A stretch of DNA of 64,000 bases from a virus: positions 93,934 to 157,933 of the IMG/VR virus record IMGVR_UViG_3300025785_001096; one strand, given 5' to 3'. The notes under the pieces are model-generated. The model was given only the letters and a program-made list of their open reading frames with translations. It made no database searches and was not told the DNA's origin. A program made the translations under genes and the position numbers. This document shows positions 14,343 through 22,471 of the stretch, in pieces. Numbering within the stretch: position 1 is the stretch's first letter; every line of letters starts with the position of its first letter.

Positions 14343-14848
14343 TGAGTTTCATTGAGCAAGTCAAAGGTGCCTTGCCAGACTACGCAAAGGATGCCAAGTT
14401 GAATCTTGATGCGGTACTCCTACGCAGTACATTAGACGCTGATGTGGCTATGGGCTGTGCAGTAGCCGCACTGGCCGCAACAGGCAATGGTAAACTAGTT
14501 AGTTTAATCCTAGCAGATGCTCCAGCATTGGCAGAACCTGCAATGACAGCCGCAAGTATCATGGCACAAAACAACGTTTGGTACCCCTACGTTGAAATGG
14601 CCGATGACCCAAGCCTATCCGGCTTGCCAGCTCAATTGCGTATGAATGCTATTGCTAGTCACGGCGGAACAACTAAAAGCAACTTTGAAGCATTTAGTTT
14701 GGCTGCAAGCATTGTTGGCAAATGCCACTTTTGCGTAAAAGCACACTACGAAACACTCAAGCAAGAAGGCTACACAGTAGAAAACTTGCGCGATATCGGT
14801 CGTATTGCCGCAGTGATGAATTCAGTAGCCAAAGTTTTGAACAGCTGA
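14342..14848 (+). CDS. ahpD: Alkylhydroperoxidase AhpD
   Basis: 168 residues, CMD/AhpD fold. The redox CxxC lies in GKCHFCVKAHYETL (~residues 128-131) with the downstream His. AhpD recycles AhpC in several bacteria. Translationally coupled to ahpC (TAATG), so the two form a self-contained peroxide-reducing unit. Confidence 0.9.
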   Translation: MSFIEQVKGALPDYAKDAKLNLDAVLLRSTLDADVAMGCAVAALAATGNGKLVSLILADAPALAEPAMTAASIMAQNNVWYPYVEMADDPSLSGLPAQLRMNAIASHGGTTKSNFEAFSLAASIVGKCHFCVKAHYETLKQEGYTVENLRDIGRIAAVMNSVAKVLNS

Positions 14849-14851
14849 TAT

Positions 14852-14900
14852 TTGACATTGGTATAGAAAGTCCTTATACTAAACCGTATAAGGATTTTTT
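14852..14900 (+). promoter_or_regulatory. Composite promoter/terminator before the gene at 14901
   Basis: TTGACA (14852-14857), 17 nt, TATACT (14875-14880). Overlapping it is a 9-bp hairpin TCCTTATAC/GTATAAGGA (14871-14894) followed by T6 that abuts the ATG. Read-through from ahpCD would form a terminator that hides AAGGA; a transcript starting near 14887 would lack the 5' arm and free the RBS. Confidence 0.75.
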
Positions 14901-15254
14901 ATGGCCCATTTTCCAACAGCAAAACCCACCCACAACTACGCAAACGTGACCATTCCAAATGGTGGCAACGTGTTAAGCAGTCACGCAGTCAATACCACCT
15001 TGTCGGCTGCCTGGAGCAGTAGCATAAACAGTGGCAAGGTCAAGATATCCGATTCTGATATCGAAATTGATGGCCTAAGTCTCAAGAAGACCTTAGAGGC
15101 TGTGAGCCAACGCTTGGCCATCATGGTACCCAATCCTGAGCTGGAACGGGAATTTGAAGAACTCCGAGCCTGTGGTGATCGTTACAGAGAACTTGAACGA
15201 GAATTTGCCGAACAACTCAAAATGTGGAATACACTCAAAAGCACTGACAAATAA
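14901..15254 (+). CDS. Conserved phage protein with IDGLSLKKTLE motif
   Basis: 117 residues. Ser/Asn-rich N-terminus, then DIEIDGLSLKKTLEAVSQRL and a charged coiled-coil-like tail NPELEREFEELRACGDRYRE. This core is common in T4-like phage proteins of unknown function, so I judge the gene real and conserved; possibly virion-associated. Confidence 0.75.
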   Translation: MAHFPTAKPTHNYANVTIPNGGNVLSSHAVNTTLSAAWSSSINSGKVKISDSDIEIDGLSLKKTLEAVSQRLAIMVPNPELEREFEELRACGDRYRELEREFAEQLKMWNTLKSTDK

Positions 15255-15272
15255 AGGTCAATATGCTATAAT
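15244..15272 (+). promoter_or_regulatory. Promoter giving a leaderless mRNA
   Basis: CTGACA, 17 nt, TATAAT (15267-15272), 5 nt, ATG 15278. No RBS. Drives the run of small paralogues. Confidence 0.75.
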
Positions 15273-15277
15273 AGCAT

Positions 15278-15478
15278 ATGGACTCTAAATCGAATTGCGT
15301 AGTACTAAACACAACTAATTTAACCCCAACTCAGATCGATCGAATAATACACTGGTGCAACCGCCAGTTTGATTCGGACAAATGGAATTTTGTAACAGAC
15401 TTCCCCAGTTACTATTGGAGATTCTATTTGCCCGATGCACACGCAGAAACACTATTTAGATTGAGGTGGATGAATTGA
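15278..15478 (+). CDS. MFxLKW-family small protein 1
   Basis: 66 residues: first member of a local paralogue family. Layout: beta strand, helix with a D/E-x-x-x-x-WC segment (QIDRIIHWCNRQF), two strands, then C-terminal ETLFRLRWMN. Other members end TMFMLRW, SMFMLKW, TMFSLKY, VYFKLKW. Probably a small ferredoxin-like fold; function unknown. Leaderless start. Confidence 0.7.
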   Translation: MDSKSNCVVLNTTNLTPTQIDRIIHWCNRQFDSDKWNFVTDFPSYYWRFYLPDAHAETLFRLRWMN

Positions 15479-15729
15479 CTGTAACTATACGTGTACCTTG
15501 GACTGATCCTTACAATCACGGTGATGCCTGGAATGAACTCCTGGCCTGGACTGTGGAAACTTATGGCTTGCCTGGCGAACGAGTAAGTTTTAGTCCCACT
15601 GAACGATGGATGGATTTTACATTCGATGATGAACAGGATGCACTTATGTTTCAGTTAAAGACTGGTGGGCATCGACGCACCAAACAAGAATATACTGTGG
15701 AATTTGTAAACAGAATAATCAATGGGTAG
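15475..15729 (+). CDS. MFxLKW-family small protein 2
   Basis: 84 residues from TTG 15475, which overlaps the previous stop and has AGGTGGA at proper spacing; a GTG at 15466 would add three residues. WNELLAWTVETYG helix, then WMDFTFDDEQDALMFQLKTGG, matching the family tail but with T for W. Function unknown. Confidence 0.65.
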   Translation: MTVTIRVPWTDPYNHGDAWNELLAWTVETYGLPGERVSFSPTERWMDFTFDDEQDALMFQLKTGGHRRTKQEYTVEFVNRIING

Positions 15730-15982
15730 AGGAACCTTGGTCAAAGAAATACGTATGGGCGATGTAGAAGACCCGTACTTGTATGCGGCCTTTCCTTTGC
15801 ACGAGTGGGAACAGACCGAAGAATGCCAGTGGCTCAGAAGTCAGCTAAACGAAGGTGATGAACTGGTATTCTTTTGCGATAATGATCCTGCCAATTGGGG
15901 TTTTGTTATTAGAATATATGCTCCACTCACAGGCAAGGCTCTTACTTACTATAATTTAAAGTATCTAGGTATTCAAGAATGA
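15722..15982 (+). CDS. Small phage protein, unknown
   Basis: 86 residues, overlaps neighbours at both ends. Contains PLHEWEQTEECQWLRSQL and DELVFFCDNDPANWGFVIRI; alpha/beta, soluble. A similar context and length class to its neighbours, but it lacks the MFxLKW tail. Confidence 0.65.
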   Translation: MGRGTLVKEIRMGDVEDPYLYAAFPLHEWEQTEECQWLRSQLNEGDELVFFCDNDPANWGFVIRIYAPLTGKALTYYNLKYLGIQE

Positions 15983-16254
15983 TCAATTACTACTACGAGC
16001 TGATTGACGGAGTGAAAGCGTTTGGGCACAACATCCGTTACATTGGTGACTTTGATGTCAAGCCCGAGGGTATGCACACAAAGTTTCACACTACCGCCTA
16101 CAATCACAGTACACGTTGGTGGTTGGAAAATGCCAATGGTGTTACTATGCTACGACGTCGTGCAACTGATTATACCAGCTGGGAAGAAGCACGTTTTGAC
16201 GAACGAGAGTTCACCTGGATCAAACTACAAACCAGAGATGTCAAAACCCTGTGA
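15979..16254 (+). CDS. Small phage protein, unknown
   Basis: 91 residues; ATGA overlap. Aromatic and basic-rich (MINYYYELIDGVKAF, STRWWLENANGVTMLRRRA). Ends FDEREFTWIKLQTRD, loosely reminiscent of the FxLKW tail of its neighbours. No function assigned. Confidence 0.6.
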   Translation: MINYYYELIDGVKAFGHNIRYIGDFDVKPEGMHTKFHTTAYNHSTRWWLENANGVTMLRRRATDYTSWEEARFDEREFTWIKLQTRDVKTL

Positions 16255-16454
16255 AAAATAGATTTATACCTGCCCGTAGTCCTATAGATCATGATTACCT
16301 GCTGATCATTGAGGATTATGCTTGGTGGCACATAAACCAAACAGAGATTGATCAATGGATCGAAGCCAGCAATGGTGCTGTAACGCAAAAAGGTATGGTT
16401 GTACATTTTGATACCGACGAAGATCGTACCATGTTTATGTTGAGGTGGGCATAA
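16251..16454 (+). CDS. MFxLKW-family small protein 3
   Basis: 67 residues from GTG 16251 (GTGA overlap). DYLLIIEDYAWWHI strand, EIDQWIEASNG helix, MVVHFDTDEDRTMFMLRWA tail; the clearest family member. Function unknown. Confidence 0.65.
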   Translation: MKNRFIPARSPIDHDYLLIIEDYAWWHINQTEIDQWIEASNGAVTQKGMVVHFDTDEDRTMFMLRWA

Positions 16455-16714
16455 TGGCTGCAGTAATGCCAAGGATGCAACCGGCTTTCAAAGTGGCCGC
16501 CAGTTCAAGACGCCGAGCCGGCAAACCTGTGATTGTGGATGAGCCGATTCCTACCAATCCTTGGGAACCGTATAGACTAAAGATATTTCCCAAGCAAATC
16601 AACGAACGTTGGTACAAGCCCGGCGACTTGGTCTATCGTAGATTTGTACACAGCCCGGGTGGCGGATATTGGCAGTATGGTGATGATTTTGACTATTTGA
16701 AGTGGCAGCCGTGA
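16454..16714 (+). CDS. Small basic phage protein
   Basis: 86 residues from ATG 16454 (TAATG overlap). Basic N-terminus (FKVAASSRRRAGKP), Pro-rich middle, and an end YWQYGDDFDYLKWQP that resembles the family tail. Function unknown. Confidence 0.6.
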   Translation: MAAVMPRMQPAFKVAASSRRRAGKPVIVDEPIPTNPWEPYRLKIFPKQINERWYKPGDLVYRRFVHSPGGGYWQYGDDFDYLKWQP

Positions 16715-16923
16715 TCAACTGGAGTTACTTGATTGCTCGCTTTATATCGGCTGTGGCATCGTGGTTGGATGCCAGTAATCTACGCAATCGTGTATATCGT
16801 CTAGAACAGGTCAACGAACTCATGAGAATAGGACTAGAAGACATACAACGTATGGATCCAGAAGGTCGTATAGGTTGGTATGCCAAGTCGGTCTTGGACA
16901 ATGTGGACAATCGAGATGAATAA
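16702..16923 (+). CDS. Small phage protein with N-terminal hydrophobic helix
   Basis: 73 residues from GTG 16702; GTG 16711 is an equally possible start. A hydrophobic stretch SYLIARFISAVASWL is followed by a coiled-coil-like segment (NLRNRVYRLEQVNELMRIGL). Possibly membrane-associated. Function unknown. Confidence 0.55.
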   Translation: MAAVINWSYLIARFISAVASWLDASNLRNRVYRLEQVNELMRIGLEDIQRMDPEGRIGWYAKSVLDNVDNRDE

Positions 16924-17155
16924 ATATCAAATTACTCGTATAAAAATAAATAGTAATAAAGTCTGGATTGAAATAAACGAAGGCTTTGATTCTAATCCGT
17001 TCAAAGATCCATTAATAACGGTCCCCTCAGAAGAAGAACTAAATCAAGTGCAAGCGTGGTGTGAAGAAAACCAATGCGGTCGTCGTATGAGTTACGATCA
17101 ATTTGTTTTCAACAATGAAAAAGAACTTAGTATGTTTATGCTAAAGTGGTCATAG
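16916..17155 (+). CDS. MFxLKW-family small protein 4
   Basis: 79 residues from ATG 16916. Strands VWIEINEG, helix ELNQVQAWCEENQCG, tail YDQFVFNNEKELSMFMLKWS. Same architecture as the proteins at 15278 and 16251. Lies immediately before the halogenase gene. Confidence 0.65.
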   Translation: MNKYQITRIKINSNKVWIEINEGFDSNPFKDPLITVPSEEELNQVQAWCEENQCGRRMSYDQFVFNNEKELSMFMLKWS

Positions 17156-17165
17156 GAAGAATTCA

Positions 17166-18743
17166 ATGAAAGTTAAAAAAATTATTGTAGTAGGTGGTGG
17201 TACAGCAGGCTGGCTCAGTGCCGGTTTTATTGCTAGTCAATTGCCCGAAGTAGAAGTCACTGTGATTCACAGTAAGGATGTTCCAATTATTGGTGTTGGG
17301 GAAACTACGGTACCGCAGTTCCGCAATCACTTGGAAAAAATGGGTCTACACGAAGATCTATGGTTGCGTGAGTCAGGCAGCACATTCAAGTACGGTGTTA
17401 CCTTTGACAACTGGCGTACTGGGTCAGACACACGTTGGCACGGATTTGGCGATTTTGTTACAGAAAAAGGTATCAGCCATAGTATGGACGAGTTTGGCAA
17501 ACGTGTTAGCTGTGCCAAGGACGATTCAGTATTGATAGCCGACTACTGGATTGAAATGCTCAAACGTGGCATTGTTACCGAAGAGGATTACTATCAATAT
17601 GCGTCAGATACGTATCATTTGGTTCAGAATCGCCGAGCACACAGAAACCTAGCGGGACACCAGTATTCGAGCCGTGTGCCGGGCTATGCTTATAATATCA
17701 ACGCATTCAAAGTGGGACAAACTATCAAGAACCACGTGGCCATCCCGGCTGGGGTAAAGACCCTGGAACGTCACATTGTTCAAGTGCTACGCAACGAGCG
17801 TGAAGAAGTAACAGGTATTGTAGACGATGGCGGGGAAACACATACCGCAGACTTGTACATTGACTGCACCGGCTTCAAGCGACTACTGATTGGTCCTGTG
17901 GGCAAATGGATCAGTTACGAGGATCGACTGCCGTGTAAGAATGCTATTGGTGGACGTGTAAACTATCAAGGACGCGAAGCAGAATTCTGTGTACCTAACC
18001 TACACGCTACAGCATTCAACCACGGTTGGTCGTGGCGTGTTCCCTTACGTGATGACTTGGGTTCGGGCTATGTGTACGATACACGTTTCACCACAACTGA
18101 ACAGGCCATAGAAGAGTTGTCGGCATACTGGCAGAACCTCGGCTTGGAGTGGGATCATAAAGTTACTTTGACATTTGACAACGGTATCCTGGATCGTTCG
18201 GCACACCGTAACGTGATTGCCTGCGGACTCAGTTCAAACTTCCTGGAGCCCCTGGAAGCCACAAGTATTAGCTTTACTACGCTAATCAACGAATTGGTTG
18301 TGGCAGTACTTAAAAAGCACGACTGCCATTGGAATGACGGTGAGGATCGTGTGTTAAGTCGTTTAATGAGCCGTGAAGTCAAGATCACCGGTGACTTCTT
18401 GTGGGCACACTATGCCTTGACCGAACGTTCAGATACAGAGTTCTGGCGCGAGCAAGCCGGTAAGCGTGAGGAAGCAGTTGATATGGTACACGGTTGGTTT
18501 GGTCGTCACTTTAGCGATATCTATCGTAGAGAAAAAGACTTTGACCACACACGCTACAACAAGTATGACTGGGCGCAGACCATTACCACTATGCGAATAT
18601 TTGATGGTTGCCCTACTCGTGAGATCAATGAAGCCTTATTACCACGTGCTCGTCTATGGTATCAACACAGAGATGAAATGACTCGCGGTGTATTAGATCT
18701 TGTGCCAACGCACTGGGAATTGATTCAACATATCAACAGATAA
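17166..18743 (+). CDS. Flavin-dependent (tryptophan-type) halogenase
   Basis: 525 residues, full length for the family. FAD-binding GGGTAGW (10-16) and GVGET; the Lys that aligns with catalytic Lys79 of RebH is K75 (STFKYG). The WxWxIP signature reads GWSWRVPL (~286-293), and the catalytic-Glu motif reads FLEPLEAT (~361). All motifs for HOCl channelling are intact. Uses reduced FAD, O2 and halide, normally with a partner flavin reductase, none of which is seen here. Substrate may not be tryptophan. RBS AGGAAG upstream; coupled to the next gene. Confidence 0.9.
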   Translation: MKVKKIIVVGGGTAGWLSAGFIASQLPEVEVTVIHSKDVPIIGVGETTVPQFRNHLEKMGLHEDLWLRESGSTFKYGVTFDNWRTGSDTRWHGFGDFVTEKGISHSMDEFGKRVSCAKDDSVLIADYWIEMLKRGIVTEEDYYQYASDTYHLVQNRRAHRNLAGHQYSSRVPGYAYNINAFKVGQTIKNHVAIPAGVKTLERHIVQVLRNEREEVTGIVDDGGETHTADLYIDCTGFKRLLIGPVGKWISYEDRLPCKNAIGGRVNYQGREAEFCVPNLHATAFNHGWSWRVPLRDDLGSGYVYDTRFTTTEQAIEELSAYWQNLGLEWDHKVTLTFDNGILDRSAHRNVIACGLSSNFLEPLEATSISFTTLINELVVAVLKKHDCHWNDGEDRVLSRLMSREVKITGDFLWAHYALTERSDTEFWREQAGKREEAVDMVHGWFGRHFSDIYRREKDFDHTRYNKYDWAQTITTMRIFDGCPTREINEALLPRARLWYQHRDEMTRGVLDLVPTHWELIQHINR

Positions 18744-18991
18744 TGTACGTAAACAATTTTTCATTGCCCAAACCGACGCCGGAAGTGCTGGATCAGTGTC
18801 ATTGTGTGTACATTGGCGACCCAGCATTTCACGTTAAGAAAATGCGTGACTGGTGCTACGAACAGAATCTCAGTTTGGTTTACTGGGAGTTGATGGAAGT
18901 GGCCGATGTTAGTCCAATACTAGACAATGTTGCGGCCTTTTGGTTTGCCAGTGGTCGTGATGCTACTATGTTTAGTTTAAAATACAAATGA
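18743..18991 (+). CDS. MFxLKW-family small protein 5
   Basis: 82 residues; start overlaps the halogenase stop (TAATG). CHCVYIGDPAFHVKKMRDWCYEQNLSLVYWEL gives strand-helix-strand; tail AAFWFASGRDATMFSLKYK. Coupling to the halogenase is positional only. Confidence 0.65.
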   Translation: MYVNNFSLPKPTPEVLDQCHCVYIGDPAFHVKKMRDWCYEQNLSLVYWELMEVADVSPILDNVAAFWFASGRDATMFSLKYK

Positions 18992-19212
18992 AACAGATAG
19001 AAACCTGGCCGCCGCCAGACTGGACCGAAGTCATAGTGCTGTGGGACGAAGTATTAGGCGGACCCAGATATCCAATTCGAGAAATACTGGAATGGATAGA
19101 TACAGCCCCGGGCGGTGAATTTCATTTGCACGGTTATCGTTCTACTGAAGGTTTTTCGTTTAGATTTCGCAATCCCAATGATGCTGTGTATTTTAAACTA
19201 AAGTGGTTATAA
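18988..19212 (+). CDS. MFxLKW-family small protein 6
   Basis: 74 residues; ATGA overlap. TEVIVLWDEVLGGPRYPIRE, ILEWIDTAPGG, and tail SFRFRNPNDAVYFKLKWL. Sixth clear member, directly before tctB. Confidence 0.65.
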   Translation: MKQIETWPPPDWTEVIVLWDEVLGGPRYPIREILEWIDTAPGGEFHLHGYRSTEGFSFRFRNPNDAVYFKLKWL

Positions 19213-19213
19213 A

Positions 19214-19630
19214 ATGAACAAAGAATTAATAACAGGTATGTTGTTTATGGCTATTGCCGTGGCATTTGGCCTGGGCGGTGTACACTATAAATTTGGTACC
19301 TACGATGATCCCGGTGCTGCATTATTTCCTGTGGCTGTCAGTGTGTTTTTATTTGTGGTAGGCACAATCAAATTGATTGTTGGGTTCGTGGCCAAGAAAG
19401 AATACATTGAGTTTGAAGTTAAAAATATTGCTATTGTCTCTGCGTCACTGCTGTTGTTTGCTGTGGCTTCCGAGCGCATTGGCATACTTGCCGGTACTGT
19501 GGCATTGGTAGCGGTGTCCAGTTTAAGTGCCAGCTCGTATTCGATCGGCCGAGTTGTTAAAATTGTTGCTGGACTGTGCGCTGTTGCACTTGCATTTAAA
19601 TACCTACTGGGATTGAACTTGCCACTATGA
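19214..19630 (+). CDS. tctB: Tripartite tricarboxylate transporter small membrane subunit TctB
   Basis: 138 residues with four hydrophobic segments (~5-22, 38-58, 70-88, 95-135), matching the TctB family (DPGAALFPVAVSVFLFVVG). Pairs with TctA in the inner membrane. The stop overlaps the tctA start (ATGA), the usual B-A order. Phages rarely carry this transporter. Confidence 0.85.
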   Translation: MNKELITGMLFMAIAVAFGLGGVHYKFGTYDDPGAALFPVAVSVFLFVVGTIKLIVGFVAKKEYIEFEVKNIAIVSASLLLFAVASERIGILAGTVALVAVSSLSASSYSIGRVVKIVAGLCAVALAFKYLLGLNLPL

Positions 19631-21129
19631 TAGAAATACTCAATCACTTGGCTGCAGGCTTTGATACTGCACTCTCTTTACAAAATTTATTGTATTGTGC
19701 TTTGGGCTGTTTTATCGGCACCTTGATCGGCCTACTGCCGGGTCTGGGTCCTATCAGTACCATCAGCTTGCTGTTGCCACTGACCTACTCAATGCCTGTA
19801 ACTGGCAGTATCATTATGCTGGCCGGTATCTATTACGGCGCACAGTACGGCGACAGCGTCAGTGCCATTACCATGAAGATACCACACCAAAGCAGTATTG
19901 TGGCCTGTATAGACGGTTATCAAATGCACTTGCAAGGTCGCACAGGCTTGGCCTTGTTCACTGCCGGTGTCAGCAGTTTTATTGGCGGAACCGTGGCTGC
20001 TGTTATTGTGGTTGGCTTTGCTCCTGTATTGGGCGAGCTGGCTTTCTTGTTTGGTCCAAACGAATATGTGATGTTGATGCTGTTGGGATTTGTATGTGTG
20101 AGCTTGGTCACCACTGGCAGTTTACTTGGCGGCCTGGGAATGGTGGCCATTGGGGTATTGTTGGGCATGGTAGGCACCGATGTCAACTCAGGAGTTATGC
20201 GATACACCCTGGGCTTGAGTTTCTTGAGTGACGGTATTGGTATGGTATCTATTGCCATCGGCTGTTTTGGACTGGCAGAAATTGTCAATAACTTGGACAA
20301 GCGAGACGAGCGCACTCCGTTTACGGGTTCAATCAAATTGATCCCAACCTGGACCGAATTCAAGCGTATTGTTCCCAGTGCCCTGCGTGGTAGCCTGGTA
20401 GGCAGTTTCTTGGGCCTGTTGCCCGGTGGTGGTCCCACTATTGCCCAGTACGGTGCTTACGCTGTGGACAAAAGATTTAGCAAATATCGAGACGAAATAG
20501 GTTCAGGAGCAATTGAAGGTGTAGCCGGACAAGCAGCTGCTGACGAAGCTGCTGCCCGTACCAGTTTTATTCCGCTAATGAGTATGGGCATTCCAGAAAA
20601 TGCTGTTATGGCCTTGATTTTGGGTGCATTGACCATGAAAGGTATAACGCCCGGACCTTCAATGATTACTTCACACTCGACCTTGTTCTGGGGCTTGATT
20701 GCATCAATGTGGATTGGCAACGTGTTCTTGTTGATCTTGAATGTGCCATTGGTCAGATACTGGCTCACAGTATTTAAAATTCCTTATGCGGTGTTGTTTC
20801 CTTGTATCTTGTTCTTTTGTTGCATCGGTACATTCAGTACCAACAACAACATAGAAGATGTGTATACCACCGTGGCATTTGGTTTGTTGGGCTATGCATT
20901 TTTGAAGTTGGGACTGGAAGCGGCACCCTTGATGTTGGGCTTTATTCTAGGACCAATGTTGGAAGAAAATTTCCGCCGGGCAATGAGCATCAGTCGTGGT
21001 GATTTTGGCCCGTTTTGGGACAGACCCATCAGTTGTGCTATGTTAGTGGTCATTGGCCTTTGCGTAGCCTACAGTATATACGGGTATCTACGTCGGTTGA
21101 CCATAAAAGATCAAAATAGTACAATATAA
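19627..21129 (+). CDS. tctA: Tripartite tricarboxylate transporter large membrane subunit TctA
   Basis: 500 residues, full length. The duplicated family motif appears twice: GTLIGLLPGLGPISTISLLL (~32-51) and GSFLGLLPGGGPTIAQYGAY (~258-277). About ten to twelve hydrophobic helices. With TctB it forms the Na+-coupled permease that accepts ligand from a periplasmic TctC; two TctC-like genes lie at 40.0 and 46.0 kb. Inference: the phage could reroute uptake of a carboxylate in infected cells. Confidence 0.92.
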   Translation: MIEILNHLAAGFDTALSLQNLLYCALGCFIGTLIGLLPGLGPISTISLLLPLTYSMPVTGSIIMLAGIYYGAQYGDSVSAITMKIPHQSSIVACIDGYQMHLQGRTGLALFTAGVSSFIGGTVAAVIVVGFAPVLGELAFLFGPNEYVMLMLLGFVCVSLVTTGSLLGGLGMVAIGVLLGMVGTDVNSGVMRYTLGLSFLSDGIGMVSIAIGCFGLAEIVNNLDKRDERTPFTGSIKLIPTWTEFKRIVPSALRGSLVGSFLGLLPGGGPTIAQYGAYAVDKRFSKYRDEIGSGAIEGVAGQAAADEAAARTSFIPLMSMGIPENAVMALILGALTMKGITPGPSMITSHSTLFWGLIASMWIGNVFLLILNVPLVRYWLTVFKIPYAVLFPCILFFCCIGTFSTNNNIEDVYTTVAFGLLGYAFLKLGLEAAPLMLGFILGPMLEENFRRAMSISRGDFGPFWDRPISCAMLVVIGLCVAYSIYGYLRRLTIKDQNSTI

Positions 21130-21166
21130 GTGTAGTAAAAGATTAACTCAACTTCGGAAAGTAAAA

Positions 21167-21415
21167 ATGATAAAAATCAACAAATATATCCTAAAAGCCA
21201 CAATTCAAACTGTAACAACAGTCATTGGCATAATTGCCATATCAGCTGTGATTAGCCTAGGCTTAAACTACATCAACCCGACACCCACACAATTGGTTGG
21301 CGCTTTGATCACTGTGTTTTTGATCTATGCCCTGTACTCGCTGATCACTATACAGGCCAAAATCCTAGAGTCACGTGACAAAATCAATGCACGAATCGAT
21401 CGAGTAACAAAATGA
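21167..21415 (+). CDS. Small two-TM membrane protein
   Basis: 82 residues; hydrophobic segments ~13-37 (TTVIGIIAISAVISLGL) and ~48-65, then a charged tail (ESRDKINARIDRVTK). Function unknown; coupled to the next gene. Confidence 0.65.
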   Translation: MIKINKYILKATIQTVTTVIGIIAISAVISLGLNYINPTPTQLVGALITVFLIYALYSLITIQAKILESRDKINARIDRVTK

Positions 21416-22083
21416 AGATTTACATTTCCCGACCACGCAATCATTGGCTGAGTCCATACACTATTCTCAAAACAGTTTGCTTTTGGGAACGAGACGACGA
21501 TGTGTTTTACGATCACGAGGATACCGGCAAGGGCCGATATGTCAAGTGGGTCAAATTCTTGACCCCCATTTGTAATGCTTGGCAACGATTCTTGGACATT
21601 GTACACCCCGACATCAATTATATCAAAATTGATCGTTATGATACTTGGTCAATGGATCATACTCTCAGCCCTATCATCTTGCCTATGTTGCGGCAGTTGC
21701 AAGAAACCAAACACGGTGCTCCATTTGTGGATGACAAGGATGTTCCCAAAGAGTTGCGTAGCACATCAGCACCGCCCAAAGAAAACGAGTGGGACACCGA
21801 TGACAATCACTTTCGTCGTTGGGATTGGGTCTTAGACGAAATGATTTTTGCATTTGAGCACATTGTCAACACCGACTGGGAAGACGAATTCCGCACAGGC
21901 AAAATGAGTCACCGTACTGTGGCTTGCGAGTGGGACGAGGCAGGTAAAGCCACTATGTACCGATGGGAAGAACAACCAGATCATACCTACAAGTACGATA
22001 TGGAAGGCGCTCAAAAGGTACACAAGCGCATTCAGAACGGCCTTTGTTTATTTGGTAAATACTATCAAGCACTTTGGGACTAA
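21412..22083 (+). CDS. Conserved phage protein, unknown
   Basis: 223 residues beginning MKIYISRPRNHWLSPYTILK, with YIKIDRYDTWSMDHTLSPII and a long acidic/aromatic C-terminal half (RRWDWVLDEMIFAFEHIV, YYQALWD). This layout is one I know from T4-like phage hypotheticals; no function is established. ATGA overlap at the start. Confidence 0.75.
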   Translation: MKIYISRPRNHWLSPYTILKTVCFWERDDDVFYDHEDTGKGRYVKWVKFLTPICNAWQRFLDIVHPDINYIKIDRYDTWSMDHTLSPIILPMLRQLQETKHGAPFVDDKDVPKELRSTSAPPKENEWDTDDNHFRRWDWVLDEMIFAFEHIVNTDWEDEFRTGKMSHRTVACEWDEAGKATMYRWEEQPDHTYKYDMEGAQKVHKRIQNGLCLFGKYYQALWD

Positions 22084-22086
22084 TCA

Positions 22087-22446
22087 ATGTTTGAAGATAT
22101 CACAGTATTTTTGATATGGTTGTTGGCAACCTGGATTGTATCCAATATTATCATTGGGTTTCTTGGAATATATCAACAAACTGACAGCAAAATCAGAGAT
22201 CAGCTGATCAAACACTTGGACACCATCATACATCGTGTTCGGGTTGAAAAACACAACGAAGTTTATTTTTGGTACGACAACGACGACGGCGAATTTCTTG
22301 CACAAGGTCAAACCGACGAAGAAATCATCAACAATTTAAAACAGCGTTTTCCCACCCATATTTTCTATTTGCCCACCAGCCATTTTATCAGTCAAAAAAC
22401 CAATTGGCAACCACGACATCAGCACGTAGAAACTGTTGACCAATAA
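22087..22446 (+). CDS. Membrane-anchored phage protein
   Basis: 119 residues. N-terminal membrane segment (VFLIWLLATWIVSNIIIGFLG), then a soluble domain: HRVRVEKHNEVYFWYDNDDGEFL, EEIINNLKQRFPTHIFYL. The soluble part is a strand-strand-helix-strand unit. Function unknown. Confidence 0.65.
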   Translation: MFEDITVFLIWLLATWIVSNIIIGFLGIYQQTDSKIRDQLIKHLDTIIHRVRVEKHNEVYFWYDNDDGEFLAQGQTDEEIINNLKQRFPTHIFYLPTSHFISQKTNWQPRHQHVETVDQ

Positions 22447-22464
22447 AGATCAAAATAGTATAAT
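22436..22464 (+). promoter_or_regulatory. Promoter giving a leaderless mRNA
   Basis: TTGACC, 17 nt, TATAAT (22459-22464), 7 nt, ATG 22472. No RBS. Overlaps the end of the upstream gene. Confidence 0.75.
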
Positions 22465-22471
22465 ACTTGTT

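Noticed and set aside
19695-20231. 178-codon plus-strand frame inside tctA
   Set aside because: Out-of-frame shadow of a clear full-length TctA; Cys/Trp-rich nonsense protein.
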